From contig NC_063265.1 in assembly GCF_019578655.1 (NCBI RefSeq), positions 8,962,501-9,026,500 on the forward strand: 64,000 bases of DNA, given 5' to 3'. A program made the translations under genes and the position numbers. Positions 1 to 12,085 of the stretch are shown here, piece by piece; the first letter of the stretch is position 1, and each line of letters starts with the position of its first letter. The DNA comes from Ricinus communis. Lineage: Eukaryota > Streptophyta > Magnoliopsida > Malpighiales > Euphorbiaceae. A model generated the notes under the pieces. The model saw only the letters and a program-made list of their open reading frames with translations. It searched no databases and was not told where the DNA came from.

Positions 1-479
1 TCTGTGGCTGAGAACAAATTGTCAGAGTGATTTTTGAAATATAGAGCCAGTTGAGTGGTCGACGTGTTCCATAATTTCACCATTCAGTTTTCAGAATTTG
101 GAGAAAAATGCAAAAATCTAAAATTCCAAATTTCATGTGAATGTGACTCACCCTTTTTCTCTCTCTTCTTTCAACTCTTTCTATTGTTGGAGAGGTGAAT
201 TGATGAGATATTTTGAACGATCAATGCTCAATATTTTCCTAAAGAAGAAGAAAAATTATTTCTTCACTTTGTTTTTATTCAATTTTCCTTTTAAATAAGT
301 TTAATATTCTTTTTCTTTTTTCTCTTGGTTCTTAATTTTTCACACATCAATCGACATAATAATATTATAAAGTTAAATATGGGTATTGAGAAATATATTT
401 ATATTTTTTGTTGCTTTTTCTTTATTCTTGAGAAATTTTCTTGTTTTGGTTTATAATAAAATAGAAGTTTAGTTAGTTT

Positions 480-740
480 TAATCGCTATATCTAAATTTA
501 ATATATACTGGTCGTTTATTTGTGCGTTTTACGACCGCTTTTAATATTTTGATTATAAAAATTAAATTTATAAATAGAATTTAATAAAAAATTATTTTTT
601 AATATCAATTTATAATATTTTAAAAAAACAATAGCAAACTAGCTATTTTAAAATTTTATTAGTATAATAATTTAAAAATTATTTTAAATATATTTTTTAA
701 TTATTTTTATTATTAATATTATTAATTTTTTAAGATTAAA
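480..740 (-). repeat. dispersed AT-rich repeat, copy A
   Basis: The reverse complement of this stretch resembles 29760-30020 over about 240 bases. The most conserved part is the end, where GGTCGT and ACGACC (510-536) form a short hairpin followed by AGTATAT on the minus strand. The family is not recognised. The hairpin near one end is reminiscent of Helitron 3' ends, but this copy lacks a clear CTRRT terminus. Confidence 0.5.
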
Positions 741-1963
741 ATTTATTTTATATATATATATATATTGGTGATAGATTGCTACCTTCATTTTTTAGCTATT
801 TTATCTTGCATGTTCAGCGTGAGTTGTATCTATCACCATCTCTATTAAATTATTTAGAAAAAATTTTATTAAATTATTATATAGTTTAATGTATTTTTAT
901 TTTAGAGTTTGTGGTTTGTTTTTATTTTATTTTATGCATATGACCGTTAATAAATAACGATCAAATTGCATAATACAGTTAAAAAATTCTAACATGGCAC
1001 ACAATAACTACTTCTTCCAACTGTCACATCAGCATTTGCTAGCGGTATTATACAATTTGGATTATTTGCTAATTATCATATTCACAAGGTATTAAAATGA
1101 GAAAAAAAATTACATTATTCTAAAGTAAAAATACGTTAAATCACACAGTAATTTACTGAAAATTTTTCAATTCTAATGACAGTGTGCCTATAGCATTAAC
1201 TAATTTAGCAAACTCAATATTGCCATTTTTATTTATATTTGATAGCAAAATTTAGAGTCACATGTTGGTTGTAGGTCAAGAAATGACTGAGTTGTAGTTG
1301 TGTTGAGCTAATTTATATCAAACCTCATAAATTTTATCTTACAAGTTTAATAAATTGTGGATCATTTTATTTAACGGTTAAGATTCAAGAAAATGATCTA
1401 ACGACTAAACTTCTAGATTTATATATAAACCAAGTGCATTATAGTACGATATGTATATCTATATAAATTCTTCATCATAGATTATTATTATTATGTTGCA
1501 GTTCTGTAGCTCTATTTTTTCGGAACTTTCCCTAAAAAAAATAGAGCAATTAATTATTTTACTTTTTAATAAGAGCTTGTTTGGCATTCTTGTTAAATTC
1601 TATTATTGAAGTTGATAAAAGCATTCATCCGCGAAGTGCTAATAACACAGACAATTTACTTGTTTGATAATTAAATAAAAATTTACAGTCGAGTAAAACA
1701 AGTAATTTATTATATGCTTAGTCACAAATTTTGGTCAAAATACTGTTATAACTAAAATAATAAAAAATGGAAAATGATTATAAAGATAAAGTATATAGTA
1801 ATTATTTTTATTTTCTTATAATAATAAATTGTTGATGATTAATATCAGTTACATAAAATTAATTAATTTAATTTTGAAAATATTAACATAATAAAATATT
1901 AAAGAAAACAAAGATGATATCATAAAATATAATATCTAATTACTTAATTAGAAAAATAAGATT

Positions 1964-2366
1964 TATATAGTAAAATCTCTCTATGGTCGTATACTTTGAA
2001 TCAAATAAAATTTATAATTATGAGGAGGTTATAACTTAATGGAGGTTTCGAATACTAAAATTTTTCTTTAGATTTAAAATTTAATTTTATTGGTGAAATG
2101 ATAGAAATCAGAAATAAGATAAATAAATATTTTATCATATTATATAAATAATATCAATAAAATAAAAAAAATTCTATAACAAAATAAAATATAGCATAAT
2201 ATATATTTTTTAAAATTATATATACAAGTATTACTATATAGAGGGATATTTTCTTAAAGCAGATTTAAGAAATTTATAACTAGTTCAAATTAGGATCGTA
2301 AAATTTTACCAATATGTAAAAGTTATTCCTATATAGGGTATCACAATAGAAAGGTTTTACTATAGT
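1964..2366. mobile_element. MITE-like element with ~21-bp inverted ends
   Basis: The left end at 1966-1986 (TATAGTAAAATCTCTCTATG) matches the reverse complement of the right end at 2344-2364 (TATAGTAAAACCTTTCTATT) at most positions. Similar words such as TATAGAGGGAT occur inside near 2235. The element is about 400 bp, AT-rich and non-coding. Its ends resemble a MITE type I remember as common in plants, but the superfamily is not assigned. Confidence 0.55.
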
Positions 2367-4181
2367 TATACAAATAAAATTATTTTAATCAATAGAAAAA
2401 AAGCTAAATATATATTTATATTCCTGAATTTGTATCGGCTAGTCAGATTAATATTTTAACTTCTGATTTAATGTAATAAATATCTAAATCTTACTTCTTT
2501 GAATATTTAAATATCCTTAATTTTCAATTTTAACCTAATATGTATCTAAATTTTATTTTTTTATAATTTTTAAATATTTTTGTACATAAAATATGAATGT
2601 ATTGAATGAAGACACACAACAAATATTGTTAAAACATCACGAACAAGCAAGTTCGAGTGTCTATTATATTAAATAAAAAATTAAAATATTAAACTGATTA
2701 AATGACCAAAATTTAAAAATATATAAATATATATTTCTCCTAACAAAAATTAAAGTAGTGTCCATTTTTGTAAAACTTACTTTGGAAAAGTAGTTATTTA
2801 ATGTGTTTCTGAAACTTTGATTTTGTAACTTCCACAATTCAGTTTTTGAATAGTCTAACAAAAAAATGGAGGTTTAAGAGAAAAGACAGGACAAAACACT
2901 AATGAAAACTCAATGTGGCCTTAAACCTGTGTTTTGAGCCCCAAAATGCACCGACAATCATGAGACATAATCTTTGCAATAATTATAATTTTGAGATTTA
3001 ACAATTTGTCTCAGAACACAAAAAAGTGAAAGAAAATATGTAAAGTAGAATAATTTGTGGGCTCATAAAATTAGTATTGCTTCAAAATGAAGAGAAACTA
3101 GAAGAATTTAGGTCCCTTTTATTTATAAAATAATATGTTAGTTTTTTAGGAAATTTTTTAATTGTAAATAAAAAATACAAGACATGTTCATTTATAGAAA
3201 TTTTTTATTTTTAATATTAAACTTTTTTAAAAAATAAAAACATTTCATTCTAACAGAAAAATTTATAAAATATATTTACTTATTATTACATAATTTTTTA
3301 TTTTTTTTAAATAATATTTTAAAAGGTGAATTTAAAATAAATAAAATGAGAACTCATTGCTTTTATTTGAAAATAAAGTAATTTTTTATATAAACAAAAA
3401 CATAAAAACATATTAGCATTGTTTTCCAAAGTTTAGTTATAATTTTAAAAACGTGAAAAATTATTTTTTATTTTTATTTTAAAAAATATATAAGTAAACA
3501 AAGTTTTATTAAATGTTTTTATTTATAAATAATTTTTAAAAATTATATAATTTTCTATAAATAAACGGGTTGATATTTTTTGTTTGTTTATGCTATTTTT
3601 TAAAATAAAATAAACAATATTTTATGTTAAAATCATAATTAAATTTTAAAGATAATCTAACACTTTTACTATATTTTTTATATATAAAAAATTATTTTTT
3701 TATATTAAAAATAAAAAATTTTACTTCATTTATTTCAAGTTTATTCTTTATATTTAAAATATTATTCAAATAAAAAATAATATTTTTTATATAATAGTAA
3801 ATAAAGATATTTTATAAATTTTATAAATTTTTTATGAAAATTTAATTTTTTTATTTTTTCTAAAATAAAGAATTTATCTACAAAACATTTTAAATTACTA
3901 ATTCATATTTATAATAATTCATTAAATAAAAAAAAGTAAAGTCTAGAAAGTGAAATTTAATTTTTAAAAATCAGATTTTCTCTTTTCCTTTTTTCTGTTT
4001 ATTTTTCTCTTTATCCTTTTAGCCTCTAGTCTAGATTTACTGACGGCTATTCAGCGCCCATTTGTTTCAGAAAAAATATTCGGTGCATTCAGAATATTAA
4101 CCAACAGCACAACACACAAAAGCCCATCACAGGTCACTCAATAAATTTGGAGTGGGATTGGATTTGGACTGGACTGGAAGC

Positions 4182-4202
4182 ATGAGCAAACTCGCACTAT
4201 AG
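4182..4202 (+). other. small upstream ORF in the likely leader of the TatD gene
   Basis: ATG at 4182 opens a six-residue reading frame (MSKLAL) that stops at 4200-4202, 33 bases before the main ATG at 4236. It matters only if transcription starts upstream of 4182, which the sequence alone does not show. Confidence 0.3.
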
Positions 4203-4235
4203 CCGCTTCAAAGCGCCAGAGCACAGTCAAGAAGC

Positions 4236-6430
4236 ATGGCCATGAAACTGTTTGATGCACACTGTCATCTTCAAGACTCGAGAATCCTCAACAAAGCTCC
4301 CCAACTCATATCTACTGCTTTTGATACTGGCATAATTCGCTTTGCTGTTAATGGTGTCTGCGAGGTACACTTATACAAAACCATACTTCTTTACTTTTTT
4401 TTTTTGTTAATCATCAGATCAAGAATTTTTGCAGAAAGATTGGCATTTGGTTAAAGAAATGGGTGAGCAGTATCCTTCTGTGATTCCTTGCTTTGGTCTT
4501 CATCCCCGGTGAGTGTAATTACTCATTCTTTTTTCTTGTCTTTGCAGAAATTGATCTAGTGTTTGTAAATATGATGTATTTCGTCTTGAAAATTGATGCT
4601 TTTAATTATTGGTGATCTGGGTTCTCTTTGTTTGCAGGTTTATTACAGAAAGGACTCCGAATTGGTTTAACAAGCTCAAAGAATTCTTTGAGTCCACTCC
4701 CTCTGCTGCTGTTGGAGAGGTTAACTTCCCTTTTTTCTGCTTTTTTTGTAGTTTCCTCAATTATGTTTATTTATATATATAGTCTTTTTAATGATGAAAA
4801 AGATGGGTGCACATATGTGTTTTTGTATTTTGTATGCTATTGTATGGATTTTTTGAACATAATGTAAGATGTTAGATCTTGTAAATATAATTTGTGAAAT
4901 TCTTGTATGCCTAAGGGCTCATATAACTAACATTCCATGACCTTTTTCAGATTGGATTGGACAAAGGTTCTCATGGAAAGAAGATCGATTTCGTGGATCA
5001 GGTTTTTCCCTCTCTATTATATAATGGGGTTACTTTTCATTTGTTATTAGTAGAATTTAATATCATCTCATCTTAATATATTCCAAAAACTGTTATTGAT
5101 TGTTGAAGTTCTTCATTCTAGGTTGAAGTATTTCAGCAACAGCTTGAACTTGCAAAGGAGTTGAATAGACCAGTATCTGTTCATTGTGTTCGTGCATATG
5201 GTGATCTCCTCGAGTCAATGAAGTATGAATTTATATGTTATTCCTGCTCATCTGAAAGATGTTACCTTGCGTAGTTATGGGAAAATGACTAACAATCTTT
5301 CCCTTGTTGACTCATATAACATGAGTTTCTTAATTGGAGCATTTTCACCATTCAACATACCATAAAATGTAGCCTCAATCCTTATGTATGTGGTGAATAT
5401 ACGTTAGCTCTTCATTTTGCAGCATTCAGACAGCATGAATAGGGAGATGGCCATATTGGTTCCCTCTATGCATGCTATATGAAACTAAAAGTTTATTTGA
5501 TTAGTGCTTACTTTTAAGATTTTGCATACCAACTGCTATTTATTAAGGCATTAATCAATATTTATTATATCAATCTGCCCATTGAGGTCTTTGATATCTA
5601 CCTTGAGGGTGTTTATGCTGCATGATGGATTTTTTTTTTTTTTGGACCTACTCTGTGTTGTTCTTAAGTCATTACTTGTTACTAATACATGTCTACTAAT
5701 TGCTTATTGAGCCTTTATCATCTGTACAAAGGTTTGATTACTTATTATGAATTTCAAATTCTCAGAAGCATGGGTCCGTTCCCTGCTGGTGTCATTCTCC
5801 ATTCTTACCTAGGTTCTGCTGAGATGGTTCCTGAATTTGCCAAGCTTGGTGCTTACTTCTCTTTCTCAGGCTTCCTTATGTCTATGAAAGTCCAGAAGGC
5901 TAAACGCGTGCTGAAAGCGGTCAGTTCATTGGCTGCATCGTTATCTGCAATACATTCTATAAGTTGAAAGAAAAGACTTGCCATCCTTATCTCCAAACTT
6001 TTGCAGGTAACTTCTGATAGGATTTTGTTAGAGACGGATGGCCCTGATGCTGTGCCAACTTCAAATACTAATTCTCTATTTTTGGTGGATGGAGATAAAT
6101 CTGTTCCTGAAGGGATTAATTCCAAAGGAGAAAATTCTTCCTCAAATGCTACCGTTCTTTCTAATGATCAAACTTATGCTTCAAAAGATGCACTATCTCT
6201 GCCGAGCCTTAATCATCCAGCAAATATCCATACTGTATGTGTTCGCTCTCTATCTATGCTTGCCATTATTATGTTCGTTTAAAACAATTGTTAATCTTCC
6301 TCGACTCTTCCAGGTGCTCAGTTATGTTGCATCTTTGCTAGACATGACCAAAGAAGAACTTGCAGAAATGAGTTACAGAAATGCAGTCCGCATATTTTCT
6401 TACGAAGGTTCAAAGGTGTTAGAAGAATAG
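4236..6430 (+). CDS. TatD-type metal-dependent deoxyribonuclease
   Basis: Eight exons: 4236-4364, 4435-4508, 4638-4719, 4951-5001, 5122-5222, 5766-5919, 6007-6234 and 6314-6430. Together they give 936 bases and a 311-residue protein, with GT-AG introns throughout. The metal-binding residues of the TatD amidohydrolase fold are all visible: HxH at His9/His11 (FDAHCHLQD), Glu95 (VGEIGLD), His133 (SVHC), His158 (ILHSYLGS) and Asp208 (LLETDGPD). TatD enzymes are metal-dependent DNases, some with 3'-5' exonuclease activity, linked to DNA repair and apoptotic DNA degradation. The plant substrate is inferred from the family. A hydrophilic Ser/Asn-rich insert of about 40 residues follows Asp208, before the C-terminal helices. 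No signal peptide is evident. A second Met at residue 3 could also start translation. AATAAA at 6890-6895 is a possible polyadenylation signal. Probably orthologous to Arabidopsis At3g03500 (from memory). Confidence 0.93.
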
Positions 6431-7516
6431 TTTTAGAGAGCACGAATGCTATACCTAGTTGTCGATAGTTACTGGATATCACAATTCCACAAGAAACAAT
6501 GTATGTCAATGAAGATGAAATGCTTTGGCTTGGATCATGGCCTATGTTAATATTAGAAAAGTATATATTTTAACCTTGGTGTTCATTTTAAAGTTTGTCT
6601 GCATCTTGAAAATCATCGATATTTTATTTTTCTTTAAAATTAAGATTTGCTGCCTAAGGTATCGAGCTGTACTGCGGATTCATCCACCCATAGTAATACA
6701 ATCTGTGGTATGTTTTGCAACAATGAAGACAGTTGGTAATTCCCTTCATCGGCCTTGTGGTGATCATCTGGTCTTAACCTGTATGGAGCTTCTGAGAAGC
6801 ACTTTCACAGCATTAAAAGTCAGCAATGATTTTTTGAGAAAACTTGTGTAAGCTTGTGCACATTAAATTGTTATAATTAATTTTTATGGAATAAAACATA
6901 ACATGAATTAATTATAAGGAAACAAATATTTGATGCAGGGTAATTATCTATTAACAGAAAAGATAATAAAAAAAATAAAAATTTATGTGGACCCGCTCCT
7001 CTTAGTTAGCACTCTCTTATTTGTTGGTTTTAAGTGGGGGCATACAAAACACATTCTCCTCAACGTATCAGTATCAATCAATCAGATAACAGAAATAACA
7101 GAATTCCTCATGTGTTGGAGAAAATCTTTTGACTTTTGAACGTTGGAGATCTTCTTTTTCTTTCTCTTTGTTTAATTTTTCTTTTTTGGCTTGGGAGTTG
7201 TTTCACTTTCTCTTCAAGCACCAGTAGAATAGAAACTGCCTTCTAAAATTTCCCTTCTTATCTATCTCTTCTTCTTGCAGTTTCTCTACCCACAGTTACC
7301 TTCTTCCTCTGATCAACTTCTGTTTTTCTCTAGCCAAAAGACCTTGTACCACCAAGTCCATACATTCTATTTTGTAAAATTTACAGGTAATCTACTGCAG
7401 TTCAGCCTATTTAATATTCTTTTGGGGTTCATCATTTGTACTGGTTTTTTGCAAGTTAAAACACCAACTTCTTCGCTTCTTTTGCACAATACTAATTGCA
7501 GAAGCAGTGTCCAGAG
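6431..7516 (+). other. TatD 3' region and NPH3 gene leader
   Basis: No coding region is supported. The first ~460 bases are probably the 3' UTR of the TatD gene. The pyrimidine-rich tract from about 7140 looks like the leader of the next gene. A likely leader intron runs from about 7387 (TTTACAG followed by GTAATC) to the TTGCAG acceptor just before 7501, placing a short untranslated segment ahead of the ATG at 7517. Confidence 0.5.
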
Positions 7517-9439
7517 ATGGACGAATATGATGTATCACCTTGGTATTCTTTTTTATCCTTGACCTCCTTGATTTTCATCTTCTTTTTCTTTTTCTTTTTT
7601 TAAACTTCTTTGATATTTGTTTTATTCTACAAATTTTTGCTTCTTTTCAGGTTGTCCAAGCCTACATTCCCAAAAGAAAAGCATCTCCAAGCACATGAAT
7701 TTCCCTTCTCTTTAGACAGAGTAAGCTTGCTATTCCGAATATTTCTTTGCTCTTATAACTTTTCAATTTTCTTCTATTTTATATGGATCTAATTCACCTT
7801 TTTCGTTTTCTACTAGAAAAATCTGGCTGCAAGATCAGCTAAAGTTTCTGCATTGCTCAAAGAAAATCCCCAAGTAGAACTCTCTAGTCTTCTCCAAGAT
7901 ATCCCTGCTGATACAAAAACTCTCGAGCTTGTTTTAAGATTCTGCCATGGGTTTGAACTGACTTTCTCCTCCGAGAATGTTATCCAGCTCATTTGCCTTT
8001 CTAACTATTTGGAGATGACAGATACATTCAGCAAAAGTAATCTGCTAAATAAGGCTGTTACTTTCTTTGAACAAAGAGTCCTTCCTAGTTGGGATGAGAC
8101 TATCAGAGCTTTGCGTTCAGCGGGTAGTTCCCTTCAAGAAGCCGTGAATTTGGGCTTATTTGACGTTTGTTTAGAGTCTCTTGTCAAAAAAGCTCAGGTT
8201 AATCCGCATCTTCTTGGGGATCCATTCAAGAACTCAACGAATGTTGAGAATTGTGGAGATGAGGAGGAAGACTATAGACCAAAAGTAAGACGCAGACTCT
8301 TTGGTCTTGATTGGGAATCAGAGGATTTGACAACACTTTCCCTTCAGCTATATCATCGTATCGCTTTCACTATGAATAAGCACCAGATCCCACCAAAGTA
8401 TGTGGCTGCATCGCTCTGTAAGTATGCAGAGAAGTGGGTTTTCTACAGTGACGAAGGAGTGGAGAATGTGTCAATTTACAAAAGAAACTCTAAAAGGGAT
8501 GTGATTGAAGCAGTGGAAAGTCTTCTGCCTCATGAGAAAGGACTAATTCCCTGCACAATATTGTTCAAAATGCTTAAGTTTGCGATTCCCTTGGAATCTA
8601 GCAGTGAATGTCAAAATGGATTGGAGAATAGAATCGGGAAGCAGCTAGAGCAGGCAACAGTCGAAGACCTCTTAATACTTTCTCAAGGTTATGCCAAGGA
8701 AACGCAATATGATATTGAATGTGTGAGGAGGCTTCTGAAGCAGTTTTATGGCAACTATAGTAGTTCTGACAGTTCTGGCCTTAATGCCGTGGCACAACTC
8801 ATTGAGGAATTCATTATAGAGGTTGCAAGCGACATAGATTTGAAGATAAATACATTTGCTGAACTTGGTGAGATGTCAATGGCAGTATCATTAGGAACAG
8901 AGAAAAACTGCGATGGAATATACAGGGCTGTTGATATTTACTTAGACAAGCATAGATATTTAACAGAATTGGAAAGGGAGGAGGTTTGTAGGATGTTGGA
9001 TTGTTATAAACTATCGCCTGAAGGTTGTGAACATGCTGCAAACAATGAAAGATTGCCGTTGAGGTTCAAGGTGCAGATATTGTTTGTATGGCAGTCACAG
9101 ATGCGAAATTCAATTGCGAATCAGGTCAATGTATTCTGCGAAAAATTAAGAACAGAGGGAGTGGATGAAGATGAGGAGAAAGAGGTAAAAGCAGTGGATT
9201 TTGATGAGGAAGAAGTAAGGAGTGAGATGGAGAAAATGAGCATCAAAGTCATGGAGTTAGAGAAAGAGTGTTGTGAAATGAGAAAAGAAATTGAGAATGG
9301 TTGCAGCAATCATCATAAAATGAAGAAAGGGAAGATTAGTATGTGGAAGGAAATGAAGAGAAAGTTGGGGTGCATGAGTAGCATACATGACTGTAATTGC
9401 CAAGTCAAGAAGAAGAAGAAGGTGCACCCAAAACACTAA
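7517..9439 (+). CDS. BTB/POZ and NPH3 domain protein
   Basis: Three exons: 7517-7542, 7651-7720 and 7817-9439, giving 1719 bases and 572 residues. The first ATG (MDEYDVSPWLSKP) was chosen because it splices in frame into the long third exon. Residues ~20-100 resemble a compact BTB domain (AHEFPFSLDRKNLAARSAK, then DIPADTKTLELVLRFC). Residues ~190-475 are the NPH3 domain, with RLFGLDWESEDL, CDGIYRAVDIYLDKH and the hallmark HAANNERLPLR. An acidic coiled coil (DEDEEKEV, then EVRSEMEKM) precedes a Lys-rich tail ending VKKKKKVHPKH. NPH3-family proteins act at the plasma membrane in phototropin signalling or as adaptors for Cullin3 ubiquitin ligases. Which role applies here is unknown. The BTB start is short and lacks the usual opening strand. 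Probably orthologous to At3g03510 (from memory). Confidence 0.9.
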
Positions 9440-10157
9440 GACTTCACTTATCAGATTCATTTATAATTTCTGCTTGTTCTGAAAAAAATAATTGGATTAC
9501 ACACTATGTATGCACTTTTTGACCTGAATTAGCTAGCCTTAAATCTGGTTTAGCATATGTTTCATCTACATAATAGCAAAGATGCATCTTCAAATGCTCA
9601 TGCAACTTGTTTTTTTTTTTGTCATAAGAAGCTTATGTTGAGAATCATCCCAACGGCCTTAGAACAAACATAAAGATTGTGCTACTACTGCAAAGAAAGC
9701 AATTTATTCAAAATGTATAGTAAGTGGAAATTAACAACCATATCATCACACATATTTCATCAAAGTTGATACCTATAAATTTTTTCACTACATATATTTC
9801 ATGGAGAAACAAGAACCAAAACACATACAAATTACACATACTTGTCATTCTCAATTCTAAATGTCATGACATCACGTACATAGTTCTTGCAAGTAAACAA
9901 AAAAGAATTAGAAAAAGGAAAAAAGAAAGATGTCAGGATGGGTACAACTCACATCTAAGGGGAATCTCTACCATTAAGATCCTTCAGCCATCCTAAATTT
10001 CATGGGTTTTTAGGTCATGGATCCCCCTTGCCCTCCAACTTGCAAGAAAGCTGCCATTTCTCTATATCAATGTCCTTAAACTCCATCTAATAATCAATCA
10101 ATGTCCTATGAGCACGTGTTCTCTATTTCTATATATGTAACATTTTTCTTTTTTATA
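9440..10157. other. convergent 3' regions
   Basis: This non-coding interval lies between the stop of the NPH3 gene (+) and the stop of the membrane-protein gene (-), so it holds both 3' UTRs. I see no further gene. A poly-T tract lies at about 9610-9621. Confidence 0.6.
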
Positions 10158-10781
10158 TCAAGATGAGCCAGAGAGAGTTAATGGTATTTCGCTTTCTCTA
10201 TGATCAACCGAATTCTCTTTTCTATCCGATAATGAGGTCCTACCTCCATGCTCGGCTTCTAAACGTCTTTCAACGCGTTCATGTCCATCTTGTTCGTCGC
10301 TACTGGTAATGCTGTTATCATCATCATCGTAATTATTATCATCAGTATTATCGTATTCGCTTATCACAACAACACCACCAAAATGTACATGGCGCCCACC
10401 ATCATCATGGGGCTGCTGCGCGTTGGATTGTAAATGGGACTCGTTATATGATGCATTTGTTGGTGCATTTCCTGAAGTCTCCATCTCATCAGATGCAGAT
10501 CTCGGTATGGATTTGCAAGGCGGACATGGGGTGTGTCTTGGGCTAAAACATCTATATAAATAGGTCAAGAACCAAACTGCCCATGGAATGGCTACAAGAA
10601 CCAACCCTGCAGTGGGATACCAGAGTTGGGTGTTATTCTCCGGGAGGAAAATGTAGAGACCAAGAAAAACTCCACCAGAGATAATACAAAGAAAGAAAAA
10701 CCCTGTAACAAGATATATTCTGGGATCTCCTTTCCTGTTCTGTGATGAAGGTGAAGATTGATTATTAATATTATTATTCAT
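10158..10781 (-). CDS. unrecognised two-span membrane protein
   Basis: A single open frame gives 207 residues from the ATG at 10779-10781, which sits in a good context (ACCACCATGA). I do not recognise the family. Visible parts in order: an Asn/Ser-rich N-terminus; GDPRIYLVTG leading into a first membrane span (residues ~21-45); a short loop with PENNTQLWYP; a second span (~55-78); a Cys/Pro-rich patch (RHTPCPPC); and a long hydrophilic tail with an acidic run of Asp, Asn and Tyr (~150-170) ending IPLTLSGSS. The frame stays open upstream without an ATG for about 100 bases to a TAG that follows a ~19-base T tract on the coding strand. That tract looks like a 3' splice site, so a 5' exon could extend the protein. 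The topology suggests both ends face the cytosol (inference). Confidence 0.65.
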   Translation of the reverse strand: MNNNINNQSSPSSQNRKGDPRIYLVTGFFFLCIISGGVFLGLYIFLPENNTQLWYPTAGLVLVAIPWAVWFLTYLYRCFSPRHTPCPPCKSIPRSASDEMETSGNAPTNASYNESHLQSNAQQPHDDGGRHVHFGGVVVISEYDNTDDNNYDDDDNSITSSDEQDGHERVERRLEAEHGGRTSLSDRKENSVDHRESEIPLTLSGSS

Positions 10782-11044
10782 GGTGGTGTTTTGCTGCCCT
10801 CCTTTAATTGTTTCTTGGATGGAGGCGTCGGACGGTGGTGCAGGATCGGTATTGTGTTGCAGCCCATCAAAGGGGGAAAGGTAAAACAAGAACTATAAAA
10901 AAAAAAAAAAAAAAAGGCTTAGAAAACGGTTTGTTAATTTGTTAGTGCAAGAAAAGTTTGTTAATAACAAGGTTTTTCTGCATGACCGTTAACAAGTTTA
11001 TGCTATGTGAGGCTAGAAAGCTAATATAAAGGAAAAACGCATAT

Positions 11045-12085
11045 TTAGCCGCTGCACTTTACCTATTTTTGACATTACCCCCTTCCACTTTTATTTCTAC
11101 ACATTGTATCCCTGCACTTCTATTCTCATCAAAACTTAGTCCTTAGCTAACAGAGCGTGAAAAGGGAATAAGACACTGTTAAAATGTATTCTTGTCATTT
11201 TCCACATCATAAAATCTTTTTTTAGCATGTCCAAGGTGGATAGAAACAACTTAACATGAAATAGAGGATTTCCCCCCATTAGAAACGTGTTGCACCTCTT
11301 TAGTTAGGGTTTATATATAAAGAAATAGAAGAAACTGGTTTGAAGCTTTTTTTTTTGTTGCTCTCTTCAGACTTTGAATCTCTTTCTTTCAAAAGCTGAT
11401 CTTCACCCATAAAACATTTCCACCTTCATTTCGTCCATTTCAAACTTCAGTTCCTCCATTTATTCCTTTTTCACTTTCACTTCTATTAATGCAAATGACT
11501 CACCAGCTTATACTCGAGCTTGGTTTCTTTCAGATTTTAAATCTTCTAGTGCATTTAAGATCCCCGTGAAATAACAGAGTTGGTGATTACTGAAATCCAT
11601 ATCATAAATCTCCATTTCCATATTCCATCTTACTGCAAATAAAAGGGTTTCAAAGAAGAGAGTTCAAGTTTACATAATTCAAGAACACTGTTCCTTCTAG
11701 GTTTAGGTGTAACTGGGGCTTGCTTGATTCAATTTGTATTACGCAGGAAATGAAATACTTGTTAAAGTTTGTATTTGAAATGTGTTGGTTAATGGAAGCA
11801 TTTGAAATGAAAAATAGTTTGTGTGCGCAATGTGTTAGTTTTTTTAATAACAAAGCAGTGTCATTTCTTTTATAATTTTTTTTTCTTTCTTTTCATGCAT
11901 GACATTCATTAAATCCTAGTCAGTGCTCCAAGAATCTTTAAATTGCATCAAACAACACATAGGCAAGATGTATCGATGGTTTATTAGCTAATTACCAAAT
12001 TATGATGAAAATAGAAATTTAAGGATACAATGTGTAAAAATAAAAGTGGAAGGGTAATGTAAATAAAAGGTAAAGTGCAGGGGCC
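11045..12085. mobile_element. non-autonomous transposon with ~82-bp inverted ends
   Basis: Left terminus 11049-11130 and the reverse complement of right terminus 12004-12084 match at roughly 80% or better. They share CTGCACTTTACC, TTCCACTTTTATTT, ACACATTGTATCC and TCTATT-TCATC. The interior of about 870 bp has no meaningful open frame. No transposase is present, so the element would depend on enzymes supplied elsewhere. The superfamily is not assigned because I could not fix the outermost base or a target-site duplication. Confidence 0.7.

Larger units (their letters stand above)
1..4181. other. AT-rich intergenic DNA
   Basis: No coding region is supported here. The sequence is dominated by A/T runs and a short TA repeat near 752-767. 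It holds one copy of a dispersed repeat (about 480-740) and a MITE-like element (about 1964-2366), both listed separately. The last ~150 bases, where base composition becomes more balanced, are the likely promoter and leader of the TatD-type gene. Confidence 0.7.

Noticed and set aside
3100..3580. Weak inverted similarity between TTTTATTTATAAA near 3118 and TCTATAAATAAACGGG near 3550
   Set aside because: The match is short and made of A/T words that recur throughout the region by chance.
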